Source: Methanocorpusculum sp. (GTDB lineage Archaea; Halobacteriota; Methanomicrobia; Methanomicrobiales; Methanocorpusculaceae). Taken from it: 22,454 nt of DNA. The position numbers and the translations under genes were made by a program. The stretch lies in NCBI GenBank assembly GCA_029987395.1, contig DALTVX010000135.1:1-22454 (forward strand), written 5' to 3'. Below, piece by piece: positions 8,561 through 15,480 of the stretch. Numbering within the stretch: the first letter of the stretch is position 1; each line of letters opens with the position of its first letter. Below the pieces are notes generated by a model. It worked only from the letters and a program-made list of their open reading frames with translations, had not been told where the DNA came from and made no database searches.

Positions 8561-8568
8561 GATATAGG
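8561..8568. promoter_or_regulatory. TATA-like element midway in the purB divergent intergenic region
   Basis: GATATAGG lies about 44 bases from the purB start and 46 bases from the GTG start on the other side. Read on either strand it contains TATAT/ATATA, and it would place transcription starts about 20 bases before each gene. Other AT-rich candidates lie closer to each gene, for example around 8584-8592 for the + strand, so the assignment is tentative. Confidence 0.25.
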
Positions 8569-8608
8569 GCAGTTCTTTTTCTCTCTAAAAAACTAATAGA
8601 TATGCATC

Positions 8609-10096
8609 GTGCCGCACGAATATAAGAAACCTCATTTCCATCAGAAGGCAGAAAAACCCGTACGTGTACGGAGCCCAAAGAAACCTGTTCCGAAAAAGGA
8701 GATCAAACCCGGATACTATATCAAAGAAACCGACGATTTCGTGACCAAATTTCTCTACTGGTGCCCTGCATGCAACATCCCTCTGCTTGCCAAAACCTGT
8801 TCCTGCAATAAAGAAAGTGTCAAGATCTCCCTCCAGCAGCCGTATGATATCCGACCCGCACTGAAAACAGATCATGATCTCATATCATCTCTCCTAAAAG
8901 AACGGTTCGGCGACAATGTCACTCTCCCAAAGATCCTTGTTCTTAACAAAGCAGGCGGACTTGACAGGAATGATCTCATCATCGCAAATGGTGTTAGGTT
9001 TGCCTGGCTTTGGTTTGATCCTGTCACTAGGAAATTCAATCTCGATCTTGAAGCCGAGGCATTACCTTATCTGATCGGTAAAATAGACAAAGGCATCATT
9101 GACCTCGAAAAAGATGCAGTGGCTTTGCCTGAAGGAAGACTTGGCGGGAAGAAGGTCAAGGTCACCACGGTAGGGGTCCCTGACGGGGTCGTAATCCTGC
9201 GGTACAAAAATAAATCTGGTACGGGTATCCTCAGAGACGGTTCAGTCAGAATTAAAGAACTCAATAGTGTATCTCCGATAAAATCTAAATCAAATCCTTC
9301 GTGGGAGGATGCGGTTGAAAAGAATGCGTTCCACATCAAAAACATGGAACGAAATGCGATTCGTGAGGTCAGACAGAATTTTTCGCTAAAACCAAAAGTC
9401 AACTGCTCATTTTCCGGAGGAAAAGACAGTACTGTAGTTTGGAATATCGCCCAGAAAGCTGGTGTGACCGAGGCGTTCTTCATCGATACTGGCATGGAAT
9501 TTCCGGAGACCGTTGAGTTTGTGAAGTCCCTGGGGATCGAAATTATCCCGGGGGCGGGTGACTTCTGGCAGGAAGCGGAAAAAGCAGGCCCACCAAAGAA
9601 AGATCACCGATGGTGCTGCCAACTTCTCAAACTCAATCCGCTCAATGTTCATCTGGATGAGATAGGGGCATGTCTAACGATCCAGGGAAACCGCTGGTAT
9701 GAATCCTGGAACCGGGCCTCTCTCGATGCACTAAGTCAGAATCCAACAAATCCTCTTCAGGTGAATCTTTCCCCGATCCGTTCATGGAGGGCGCTTGATG
9801 TGTTTTTCTATATTTGGCTCAGGGAACTTCCCTACAATTCACTTTATGAGCGCGGTTATGAGCGCGTCGGCTGTTATCTATGCCCGGCGATGCTCGAGTC
9901 TGAGCTTGAGACGCTTCGTGTAACTCACCCTCAGTTGGCGGAACGTTGGGACGAATTCCTGATAAAATGGGCAGAGGAGCGAGGTCTCCCGTCCGAGTTC
10001 GTCACCTGGGGTCTCTGGCGCTGGAAGGAACTCCCGCCAAAAATGCAGGAGCTCGTCAAAAATGCTAACCTCGATCTGATGGAAAAACCGGTTTAA
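8609..10096 (+). CDS. PUA-like and PP-loop PAPS-reductase-family protein with Fe-S cysteines, function unknown
   Basis: This 495-residue protein has three parts. The first is a basic N terminus with a metal-site-like Cys cluster, C52/C55/C64/C66 (CPAC, CSC). The second is a middle segment (about 110-235) that reads like a PUA RNA-binding domain: LNKAGGLDRNDLIIANGVRF, then VGVPDGVVILRYKNKSGTG. The third is a C-terminal adenine-nucleotide alpha-hydrolase domain with PP-loop SGGKDS (269-274). That last domain also holds C336-C337 (WCCQLLKLNPL) and C422/C425 (CYLCP), the CC...CxxC layout that binds [4Fe-4S] in APS reductases. No in-frame ATG precedes the GTG at 8609 in the right context and no Shine-Dalgarno sequence is seen, so a leaderless or short leader is likely. 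Databases usually call such proteins PAPS reductase, but the RNA-binding-like part argues for nucleic-acid sulfur chemistry (inference). Confidence 0.75.
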   Translation: MPHEYKKPHFHQKAEKPVRVRSPKKPVPKKEIKPGYYIKETDDFVTKFLYWCPACNIPLLAKTCSCNKESVKISLQQPYDIRPALKTDHDLISSLLKERFGDNVTLPKILVLNKAGGLDRNDLIIANGVRFAWLWFDPVTRKFNLDLEAEALPYLIGKIDKGIIDLEKDAVALPEGRLGGKKVKVTTVGVPDGVVILRYKNKSGTGILRDGSVRIKELNSVSPIKSKSNPSWEDAVEKNAFHIKNMERNAIREVRQNFSLKPKVNCSFSGGKDSTVVWNIAQKAGVTEAFFIDTGMEFPETVEFVKSLGIEIIPGAGDFWQEAEKAGPPKKDHRWCCQLLKLNPLNVHLDEIGACLTIQGNRWYESWNRASLDALSQNPTNPLQVNLSPIRSWRALDVFFYIWLRELPYNSLYERGYERVGCYLCPAMLESELETLRVTHPQLAERWDEFLIKWAEERGLPSEFVTWGLWRWKELPPKMQELVKNANLDLMEKPV

Positions 10097-10213
10097 CGAA
10101 GCACACCTGACTCGGTTCCTTATCTTATGCCTTAAGGGAAAGCTGAATCAGAAAAAGTACCCGAGCCGGATTGAGAAGCCCTTCGCAGCGAGTTTTCTAA
10201 GATGGGTGATTTG
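10097..10213. other. Short spacer before the cysteine desulfurase remnant
   Basis: These 117 bases hold no recognisable gene. One frame is open from about 10099 to the TGA near 10213 but lacks an ATG start and resembles nothing known to me. GGTGAT at 10205-10210 looks like the surviving Shine-Dalgarno sequence of the remnant gene that follows. Confidence 0.4.
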
Positions 10214-10527
10214 ATGTACTTCGACAACGGAGCGACGACCTGGTCTCCCGAATGTGTAATTGCGGCAATGGATGAGTTCAAACGAAATTACCGTGCAAGT
10301 GTTGGCCGCAGGATTCACCGTCTGGCGAGGATAGCGACCCAGAAATATTGGCATGGCTTGATGAGGAGCATGGGGCCGAAATCAGATTCGGTATGCATTG
10401 TGCCGAGCCCCTGATGCGCTATCTTGCTGTAGAAAATGAAACCGCACGTGGGTGTATTTCCGTCTACAACACCAAAAACGAAGTTAACACCTTTATTGCG
10501 GTGATCAAAGAATTTGCTCTGAACTGA
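10214..10527 (+). pseudogene. Cysteine desulfurase (SufS/NifS-like) remnant with internal deletion and frame change
   Basis: The 5' piece, from ATG 10214, encodes MYFDNGATTWSPE and, some 30 residues on, HRLARIA. This is the N terminus of class-V PLP aminotransferases of the cysteine desulfurase group (usual form: MIYFDNAATTWPKP...GRxxHRLA). From about 10330 the match continues in another frame: DPEILAWLDEEHG, then IRFGMHCAEPLMR and SVYNTKNEV, ending at TGA 10525-10527. These are the C-terminal blocks of the same family. About 110 residues remain of the usual 380-400. The PLP-binding lysine, the cofactor pocket and the catalytic cysteine loop are missing. In the first frame translation would stop after about 67 codons. 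The start codon and a GGTGAT ribosome site survive. It is most likely inactive. Confidence 0.8.
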
Positions 10528-10554
10528 TTTCTCATCTCAGGATAATTTCTTATA

Positions 10555-10562
10555 TTTTTTTT
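10555..10562 (+). terminator. T8 tract after the cysteine desulfurase remnant
   Basis: Eight T's lie 27 bases after the remnant's stop codon, preceded by TATA-rich sequence and no clear hairpin. The tract separates the remnant from the TPR gene's promoter. Confidence 0.4.
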
Positions 10563-10580
10563 AAATTTTCAAGACGTCAG

Positions 10581-10586
10581 ATATAT
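10581..10586 (+). promoter_or_regulatory. TATA box for the TPR gene
   Basis: ATATAT at 10581-10586, with the purine-bearing CGTCAG just upstream, lies about 30 bases before ATG 10614. That predicts a leaderless or nearly leaderless transcript and argues against the in-frame ATG at 10596, which would lie inside the unwound promoter. Confidence 0.45.
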
Positions 10587-10613
10587 CCAAAGCAAATGCC
10601 TATATTACATAAT

Positions 10614-11618
10614 ATGGCAGATTCATCTTTGATTCAGAGTGCCAAAGAGAAAACAGTTCTTCATGAATATGATGCGGCACAGCATCTCTATCGCCAGTAT
10701 CTGGAAGAAGATCCAGCTAATGCTGCCGTCTGGATATTACTTGGGGATGTTCTCCTCACCCAGGAAAACTTCTATGATGCAATCGATGCGTATGAATCGG
10801 CTCTAGATTTGGATCTAGAGAATCCTAAGTATCTTGTTGCTCTTGGCTCAGCTAATGCTAAGATCCACCGATTTTCAGACGCGAAGTTTCTCTTTGAAAA
10901 GGCTGCAAAATTATCGGGAGATCTGCGCCACCAATACAAAGTTGGAGATATGCTTGGATATCTTGGAAAATATGATGAAGCGCTTGTTCTCTACACTCTT
11001 CTATCCTTGAGCCATCCCGATGAGCCTGGTCTCTATAAGCGCATGGCTATTGTCCATCACCATCTCAACAGGCCCTCAGAAGAGATGACCTGTACCAACA
11101 AAGAACTGACTCTGCGCAAAAAGATGGTTGATGAGCATCCTGATGCATCTAACTGGTTCAAATATGCCGATGTTCTTTTCCGTGTTGGGAAGTATGCTGA
11201 GGCAAAGGAAGCATTTTCGCAGGCACTTTTGTTTGAAGAAAATGCCCGCATCCATTTGCGGCTGGGTGAGATCCTCTATAAATTGGGTGATACATCTGGA
11301 GCACTTGAGCAGTTTGATCTAGCGGCAAAGTTCGACCCGCGTGATTTTCTCTTGCTTATGGATCTGGCAGATCATCTCACGGATCTTGGGTTGTATGATG
11401 CCTCGATCACCTATTATACCCTGGCGCTTGAACTTCGAAATGTTCATGCAGATGCTTGGGTCGGGATCGCCTATGATCTTCTGAAGCTTGGACGTCTTGA
11501 CGAAGCAAATGCATTTTTTGAAATGGCAAAGGCATCTGCCGCGATACGTGAACTTCCATGGGCGGACAAACTACACAAAAGCATCAAAACCGATGCATTG
11601 GATGCAGAATTTCTCTAA
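10614..11618 (+). CDS. Tetratricopeptide repeat protein, role unknown
   Basis: This protein of 334 residues is built almost wholly of TPR-type helix pairs, about eight of them. Examples are AVWILLGDVLLTQENFYDAIDAY, here shortened to its key positions W/LG/Y/A, and the stretches around RIHLRLGEILYKLGD and DAWVGIAYDLLKLGRLDEA. No signal peptide or membrane segment is seen, so it is probably a cytoplasmic protein-binding scaffold. I chose ATG 10614 (MADSS...) over 10596 because of the TATA position. No Shine-Dalgarno sequence precedes either. The DUF1616 gene follows 74 bases later on the same strand, past a small inverted repeat. TPR proteins are very common in methanogens, so a specific role cannot be given. 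Confidence 0.8.
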   Translation: MADSSLIQSAKEKTVLHEYDAAQHLYRQYLEEDPANAAVWILLGDVLLTQENFYDAIDAYESALDLDLENPKYLVALGSANAKIHRFSDAKFLFEKAAKLSGDLRHQYKVGDMLGYLGKYDEALVLYTLLSLSHPDEPGLYKRMAIVHHHLNRPSEEMTCTNKELTLRKKMVDEHPDASNWFKYADVLFRVGKYAEAKEAFSQALLFEENARIHLRLGEILYKLGDTSGALEQFDLAAKFDPRDFLLLMDLADHLTDLGLYDASITYYTLALELRNVHADAWVGIAYDLLKLGRLDEANAFFEMAKASAAIRELPWADKLHKSIKTDALDAEFL

Positions 11619-11628
11619 CGGTTCTTTC

Positions 11629-11645
11629 GTATCTTCAGTAGATAC
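11629..11645 (+). repeat. Small inverted repeat between TPR and DUF1616 genes
   Basis: GTATCT (11629-11634) and AGATAC (11640-11645) form a perfect 6-bp stem with a 5-base loop, 11 bases after the TPR stop. No T-tract follows. It may be a 3'-end hairpin or an operator, or it may be chance. Confidence 0.3.
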
Positions 11646-11692
11646 CAATGTAGCAATCCTGATAATCTCTCCCTACAAATAATACTATATAT

Positions 11693-12667
11693 ATGCCGGA
11701 AAAAGATCTAGCTGCGACCCTTGCCAATATGGCAGACCCGAAGAACTTCCCAAAGGATCTTGCCGTTATTTTAGCGTGGTTAGCGATCACTGTTGCGATG
11801 ATCTATGTTCCGGTGGTAAACGAGACGTTTTTGCGGGTCATATTTGCAGTCCCGGTTATCTTGTTCATTCCGGGATATGTTTTGATCGCTGCACTTTTCC
11901 CCGAAAAACGGTCGATCGACGGTATTGAGAGGTTTGCTTTATCGGTTGGTCTTTCGATCGCTGTGGTGCCGCTGATCGGACTAGTTTTAAATTATACCCC
12001 GTTTGGGATCCGCCTCGATCCAATCGTTACAGCTCTTGTAATTTTCATTTTAATCATGATGCTGATCACTTTGTTCAGACGTGCTTTGGTTCCAGAGGAA
12101 GAACGCTTTGCTGTGCCTTTTGAGCAGGTGAAGCCCACACTGAAGACTGAGTTTTTCCCAAAGGATGGTTCAAAGCTGGATAAGGCTCTCTCTTGGATAC
12201 TTATTGCCGCAATTCTTGTTGCTGCGGTGACAACTGTCTATGTGATTGCATTTCCAAAAGACGGGGAGAAGTTCACCGAGTTCTATATCCTCGGTGCAGA
12301 CAAGATGGCAGATAATTATCCCGAGAAGTTTTTTACAGGCACCGAGCAGTTCGTTTGGGTCGGTATTGGTAATCACGAATATCTGGATGTGACCTATACG
12401 GTAGAAACACTGCTGTTGAACGCGAGGTGGGACTCGGCGACGAACTCTTCAGTGATCCATGCATCAAAGGTGCTTGACCGGTATTCGGTCGAGGTCGCCG
12501 ACAACTCGACATATCTGGAGATGTATAACTTCACGGTGTACGATACGGGATACAATCGTCTGGAGTTCCTCCTCTATAATGCATCAGTCCCGGATGTTGG
12601 AGCGTCTGCAGAGGACAAGATGGCGGCAGCTTATCGGGATCTTCATCTGTGGATCAAAGTGGTATGA
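11693..12667 (+). CDS. DUF1616 family membrane protein
   Basis: This 324-residue protein has about five hydrophobic helices (roughly residues 22-41, 44-67, 82-100, 110-128 and 166-187). A polar domain of about 135 residues follows, probably outside the membrane. The family block is clear: FLRVIFAVPVILFIPGY, LFPEKRSIDGIERFALSVGLS, then LNYTPFGI, as in DUF1616 (PF07760). That domain is widespread in archaea, often beside surface-glycan or S-layer genes, and has no settled function. The C-terminal part holds several N-x-S/T sequons (NSS, NST, NFT, NAS), which would fit archaeal N-glycosylation. ATG 11693 is used; an in-frame ATG at 11729 is possible because ACTATATAT directly abuts the first ATG. 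The next gene is convergent. Confidence 0.85.
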   Translation: MPEKDLAATLANMADPKNFPKDLAVILAWLAITVAMIYVPVVNETFLRVIFAVPVILFIPGYVLIAALFPEKRSIDGIERFALSVGLSIAVVPLIGLVLNYTPFGIRLDPIVTALVIFILIMMLITLFRRALVPEEERFAVPFEQVKPTLKTEFFPKDGSKLDKALSWILIAAILVAAVTTVYVIAFPKDGEKFTEFYILGADKMADNYPEKFFTGTEQFVWVGIGNHEYLDVTYTVETLLLNARWDSATNSSVIHASKVLDRYSVEVADNSTYLEMYNFTVYDTGYNRLEFLLYNASVPDVGASAEDKMAAAYRDLHLWIKVV

Positions 12668-12679
12668 TAAAACAGACGT

Positions 12680-12698
12680 GATGATATCTAATATCATC
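12680..12698. terminator. Palindromic hairpin between convergent genes
   Basis: GATGATAT (12680-12687) and ATATCATC (12691-12698) form a perfect 8-bp stem with a 3-base loop, 13 bases after the DUF1616 stop. A T5 run follows at 12716-12720. Position and symmetry suit a transcription end between the convergent DUF1616 and nadM genes. Confidence 0.4.
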
Positions 12699-12762
12699 CA
12701 GAAAAGAATACCCTATTTTTCAAACATTCCTGATAAAAATAATATTGTGAAAAAAGATATGT

Positions 12763-13269
12763 TCAGTCGCTTTTTGCGATCTGTTGCATCCGTTCGATGC
12801 CGTGGATCTCTCTGATAACCGACACGACTTCTGTCGGAACATACTCTTCCCAAGTATCTCCCAACTGCATTTTTTTTCTGACGACAGTTCCTGACAGACT
12901 TTCGCGAAGGTACATCGGCGGTGACATGACAGGTATCCTGGCTTCTTTGAAAAGCTGGATCACCAGCGGGTTTGAGGTATAGACCGTATCAAACGGCGGG
13001 ACCATCGATTTGACATGGGCAACCCAAAGAGCGTTTCTTTTTACATCTTCCAGGGGGATAACATAAAACGGGATCTCCAGATCATTCAATGCTCGGGTGA
13101 TCATCAGTACACGCTCGCCTGCGGTGAATGGATGACGAATGTCATGACTGATGTCTGCACTCCCGATACCGATGATCAGTTCATCGACCTTTTTTGCAAG
13201 TCCGTCGATGACCGCTTTATGGCCGTTATGGAATGGTTGAAACCGTCCGACATACAATCCACGCTTCAT
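12763..13269 (-). CDS. nadM: Nicotinamide-nucleotide adenylyltransferase, archaeal NadM type
   Basis: This 168-residue nucleotidyltransferase transfers AMP from ATP to NMN, and probably also to nicotinate mononucleotide, making NAD or deamido-NAD. The signature GRFQPFHNGH (8-17) carries the HxGH motif. SADISHDIRHPFTAGER (about 37-53) and LSGTVVRKK (about 125-133, the ISGTxxR-type block) complete the active site. The length matches archaeal NadM. Its ATG overlaps the stop of the upstream larB gene (ATGA), and GGAGG from the end of larB serves as ribosome site, so the two are co-translated. It is the last gene of the - strand pair. Confidence 0.94.
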   Translation of the reverse strand: MKRGLYVGRFQPFHNGHKAVIDGLAKKVDELIIGIGSADISHDIRHPFTAGERVLMITRALNDLEIPFYVIPLEDVKRNALWVAHVKSMVPPFDTVYTSNPLVIQLFKEARIPVMSPPMYLRESLSGTVVRKKMQLGDTWEEYVPTEVVSVIREIHGIERMQQIAKSD

Positions 13270-14042
13270 TTCTTTCCTCCAATCAACGCAGCGATCCGGG
13301 CCGCGAATGCCCCAGCGGTGAAACCTGCGTCAATGTTAACCACAGTGATGACCGCACAGGACTGAAGCATGCTGGCGAGAGCAGCGGCTCCCTGCCCCAT
13401 ATACCCGTAGCCAGTACTTACCGGTACTCCGATCACTGGTTTGTCGACGAGACCTGCTATCACAGATGGAAGTGTTCCTTCTCTTCCTGCGCAGACCACA
13501 TACACATCCGCCCTTTGCAGTTTTTCGAGAGCTGGGATCAACCGGTGGATCCCTGCGACCCCCACATCAAATGCGGTGATGACCCTCGCTCCCATCTCCT
13601 CTGCTATGGCTCGTGCCTCCTCAGCGACCCGAATATCGGATGTTCCTGCGGTCATGATACCGACCGTGCCTCCTGATGGGGTCGGAAGGGTGCCGTCTGA
13701 TAGGATGAGAATGCCTCCAGGCTCTCTAACTTCTGACGTAATACCAGCTGGAAGATTTTTGCACACCGCCTTGACCTGCTCTTCGGTGATGCGTGAAGCC
13801 ACACATCTGCCTGATGCCAACACATAACTGTGCATGATCTTTACGAGCGAATCGGTGTCCTTCCCCTCAGCTAAAACGACCTCAGGCATCCCGCATCTTT
13901 GGACCCGTTCTATATCCAGATTTGCCACATCCCCGACCCGGGTGATCGTCAAAGCCGCCAGCTTTTTTTCTGCTGTTGCCGGGTCAAGTGTTCCGTCCCT
14001 TACCTGGTTTAGGATATCAGAAATATGCGGATGCTCATTCAT
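13266..14042 (-). CDS. larB: LarB: nickel-pincer cofactor biosynthesis carboxylase/hydrolase (PurE-related)
   Basis: This 258-residue protein has an N-terminal LarB segment (residues about 5-110, with RVQRCGMPEVVLAEGK) and a PurE-like domain (about 125-258) with GGTVGIMTAGTSD, DVGVAGIHRL, VYVVCAGREGTLPSV and NIDAGFTAG. In the known pathway LarB carboxylates nicotinic acid adenine dinucleotide and hydrolyses it, releasing AMP. This gives pyridinium-3,5-biscarboxylate mononucleotide, which LarE and LarC then convert to the nickel pincer cofactor of lactate racemase. C229 sits by motif where Lactobacillus plantarum LarB uses Cys221 to bind its substrate, and C184 in VCAGREG is also kept. The gene begins the larB-nadM operon. 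LarC, LarE and LarA are not in the window. Methanogens commonly keep larB, and the partner enzyme is unclear. Confidence 0.88.
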   Translation of the reverse strand: MNEHPHISDILNQVRDGTLDPATAEKKLAALTITRVGDVANLDIERVQRCGMPEVVLAEGKDTDSLVKIMHSYVLASGRCVASRITEEQVKAVCKNLPAGITSEVREPGGILILSDGTLPTPSGGTVGIMTAGTSDIRVAEEARAIAEEMGARVITAFDVGVAGIHRLIPALEKLQRADVYVVCAGREGTLPSVIAGLVDKPVIGVPVSTGYGYMGQGAAALASMLQSCAVITVVNIDAGFTAGAFAARIAALIGGKK

Positions 14043-14075
14043 TATTCTATGAGTTTGGTTCCCTGAGGTGAAAAA

Positions 14076-14090
14076 GAATATACCTCCTCA
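14076..14090 (-). promoter_or_regulatory. BRE/TATA element for larB-nadM
   Basis: Read on the - strand, GAGGAGG is followed at once by TATATTC, a good BRE-TATA pair. The predicted start lies near 14054, about 12 bases before the larB ATG, which has no Shine-Dalgarno sequence of its own. Confidence 0.45.
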
Positions 14091-14156
14091 TGCTCGTTGA
14101 TTTTTCGGACCTGTATTTTGGATGCGTTTTTTCCTCATTGTTGTGTCCTCCACACG

Positions 14157-14170
14157 AAGGCTTATACTTT
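14157..14170 (+). promoter_or_regulatory. BRE/TATA element for the AAA ATPase gene
   Basis: GAAGGCTTATACTT (14157-14170) combines a purine-rich BRE-like stretch with TTATACTT about 31 bases before ATG 14197. This fits a leaderless transcript, and no Shine-Dalgarno sequence is present. The alternating ATATATAT at 14181-14188 is too close to the start to be the TATA box. Confidence 0.45.
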
Positions 14171-14196
14171 TTTCGCACGCATATATATGGAATATC

Positions 14197-15480
14197 ATGG
14201 ATCCAATATCAATAGACCCCGGACTTTTGCAGTTGACCGAGATCGTTCTAACTGCAGAAGTGGTGAACACCAATCCTGCTTTAGACGTCAATGATCTCCC
14301 CACTACCATCAGGCAGATGTTCTGTACCGAATCCCCCGGTATCATCGCACGACCTATCCTGATAAAAGAAGGTGTGTTAAAATCCTATCTTCCTAGTCTT
14401 CCTGCCCGCCGCATAATCCAGGACGAAAAAAATTCCTATCTCTTATGCAATGATCTAGGTCAGTTCTCAGTTACTGCCTTCACTCCTGCTCTGAAATGGT
14501 ATTATAGGCATGTCGGTCCTGCCAAACTCATGCAGAACCCTGCACTGACCCTTGCTTTGGAAACTGCTGGAGAGACCGAGGTCAACTACAAAAAAGCCCG
14601 TGTAAATATTCCTCTCTTTGAGGACACAAAGGCATATCTGACCGGTAAACTTGCTGTTATCACTGAAAAATCCGAGTCGTTCAAAGAAGCTGCCGAGCTT
14701 GTCGTCCCTTATGCCCCAGAAGAGATCGAGTTCTCTCTTTCAGATCTGGTATGCACTCCCGAGCAGCTTGCCATCGTCAGAAAAGTTCAGATATCTCTTG
14801 AGAATCAGGAATTTTTGAGAAGCCACCGGATCTATGAACTAGGACGTATCCTTCTGGTCGGACCGCCGGGAACCGGTAAAACCTCGTTTGCCCTTGCGCT
14901 TTCCCGATCTGTCCACATGCCGGTACTTGAGGTCCGACTTTCGATGCTCACGTCCCAATATCTTGGTGAGACCTCCAAGAACATCGACCGGATCTTCGAC
15001 CTTGCGAAAAAGATCGCACCCTGTATCCTCTTTATCGATGAGTTCGACTACATTGCAAAGACCCGTATCTCAGATGACAACGGCACGATGAAACGAGGGG
15101 TCAACACCCTTCTCAAATGTATCGACCACATCAATCTGATAAAAGATAAGGTGCTTTTGATCGGCGCAACAAATTATGCAGGCATGCTCGATGAGGCTGC
15201 CTGGCGTCGATTTGACGAGGTCGTGACCTTCACTCTTCCGGATGCAGGCATGCGTGAAGCTATCCTGAACCACGTGGCATCCGATATCCCCTGCACGATC
15301 GATTTCACCACCCTTGCGGCACGGACCGAAGGCTTTTCAGGAGCCGATCTGCGCATGATGCTCACAGAAGCCATCGTTTCTGCTCTTCTTTCCGGAAGAA
15401 AAGAGATCGATGAGGCCGATGTCAACGCAGGAATGGAACTTGTCAACCGGAGGAATCTCGTCCGGACCGGGTGTGCCTAG
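14197..15480 (+). CDS. AAA family ATPase, single domain with an unusual N terminus
   Basis: This protein has 427 residues from ATG 14197. Residues 1 to about 190 form a domain I do not recognise. The AAA module follows: Walker A GPPGTGKT (222-229), Walker B LFIDEFDYIA (D281/E282), sensor-1 asparagine in GATNYAGM, arginine residues in AAWRRFDE, and a C-terminal lid with GFSGADLRMMLTEA. That lid is typical of the Cdc48/FtsH/PAN-like classic clade. The C terminus (LVRTGCA) lacks the HbYX motif of proteasome activators, so the nearby psmB is not evidence of partnership. A longer reading from 14122 runs through promoter sequence and is not supported. The next gene starts directly after the TAG stop, which suggests the two products are made together. 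Substrate unknown. Confidence 0.85.
   Translation: MDPISIDPGLLQLTEIVLTAEVVNTNPALDVNDLPTTIRQMFCTESPGIIARPILIKEGVLKSYLPSLPARRIIQDEKNSYLLCNDLGQFSVTAFTPALKWYYRHVGPAKLMQNPALTLALETAGETEVNYKKARVNIPLFEDTKAYLTGKLAVITEKSESFKEAAELVVPYAPEEIEFSLSDLVCTPEQLAIVRKVQISLENQEFLRSHRIYELGRILLVGPPGTGKTSFALALSRSVHMPVLEVRLSMLTSQYLGETSKNIDRIFDLAKKIAPCILFIDEFDYIAKTRISDDNGTMKRGVNTLLKCIDHINLIKDKVLLIGATNYAGMLDEAAWRRFDEVVTFTLPDAGMREAILNHVASDIPCTIDFTTLAARTEGFSGADLRMMLTEAIVSALLSGRKEIDEADVNAGMELVNRRNLVRTGCA

Noticed and set aside
10202..10414. A genuine 70-residue small protein
   Set aside because: Its first 45 residues are a cysteine desulfurase N terminus and the downstream frame carries the same family's C terminus, so a deleted pseudogene explains it better.
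14122..14196. 25-residue N-terminal extension of the AAA ATPase
   Set aside because: It would translate the BRE/TATA region; the hydrophobic stretch it creates is a promoter artefact.
14197..15480. AAA ATPase as proteasome-activating nucleotidase because psmB is nearby
   Set aside because: The C terminus lacks an HbYX motif, no PAN-like N-terminal coiled coil and OB domain are evident, and a T8 terminator separates it from psmB.
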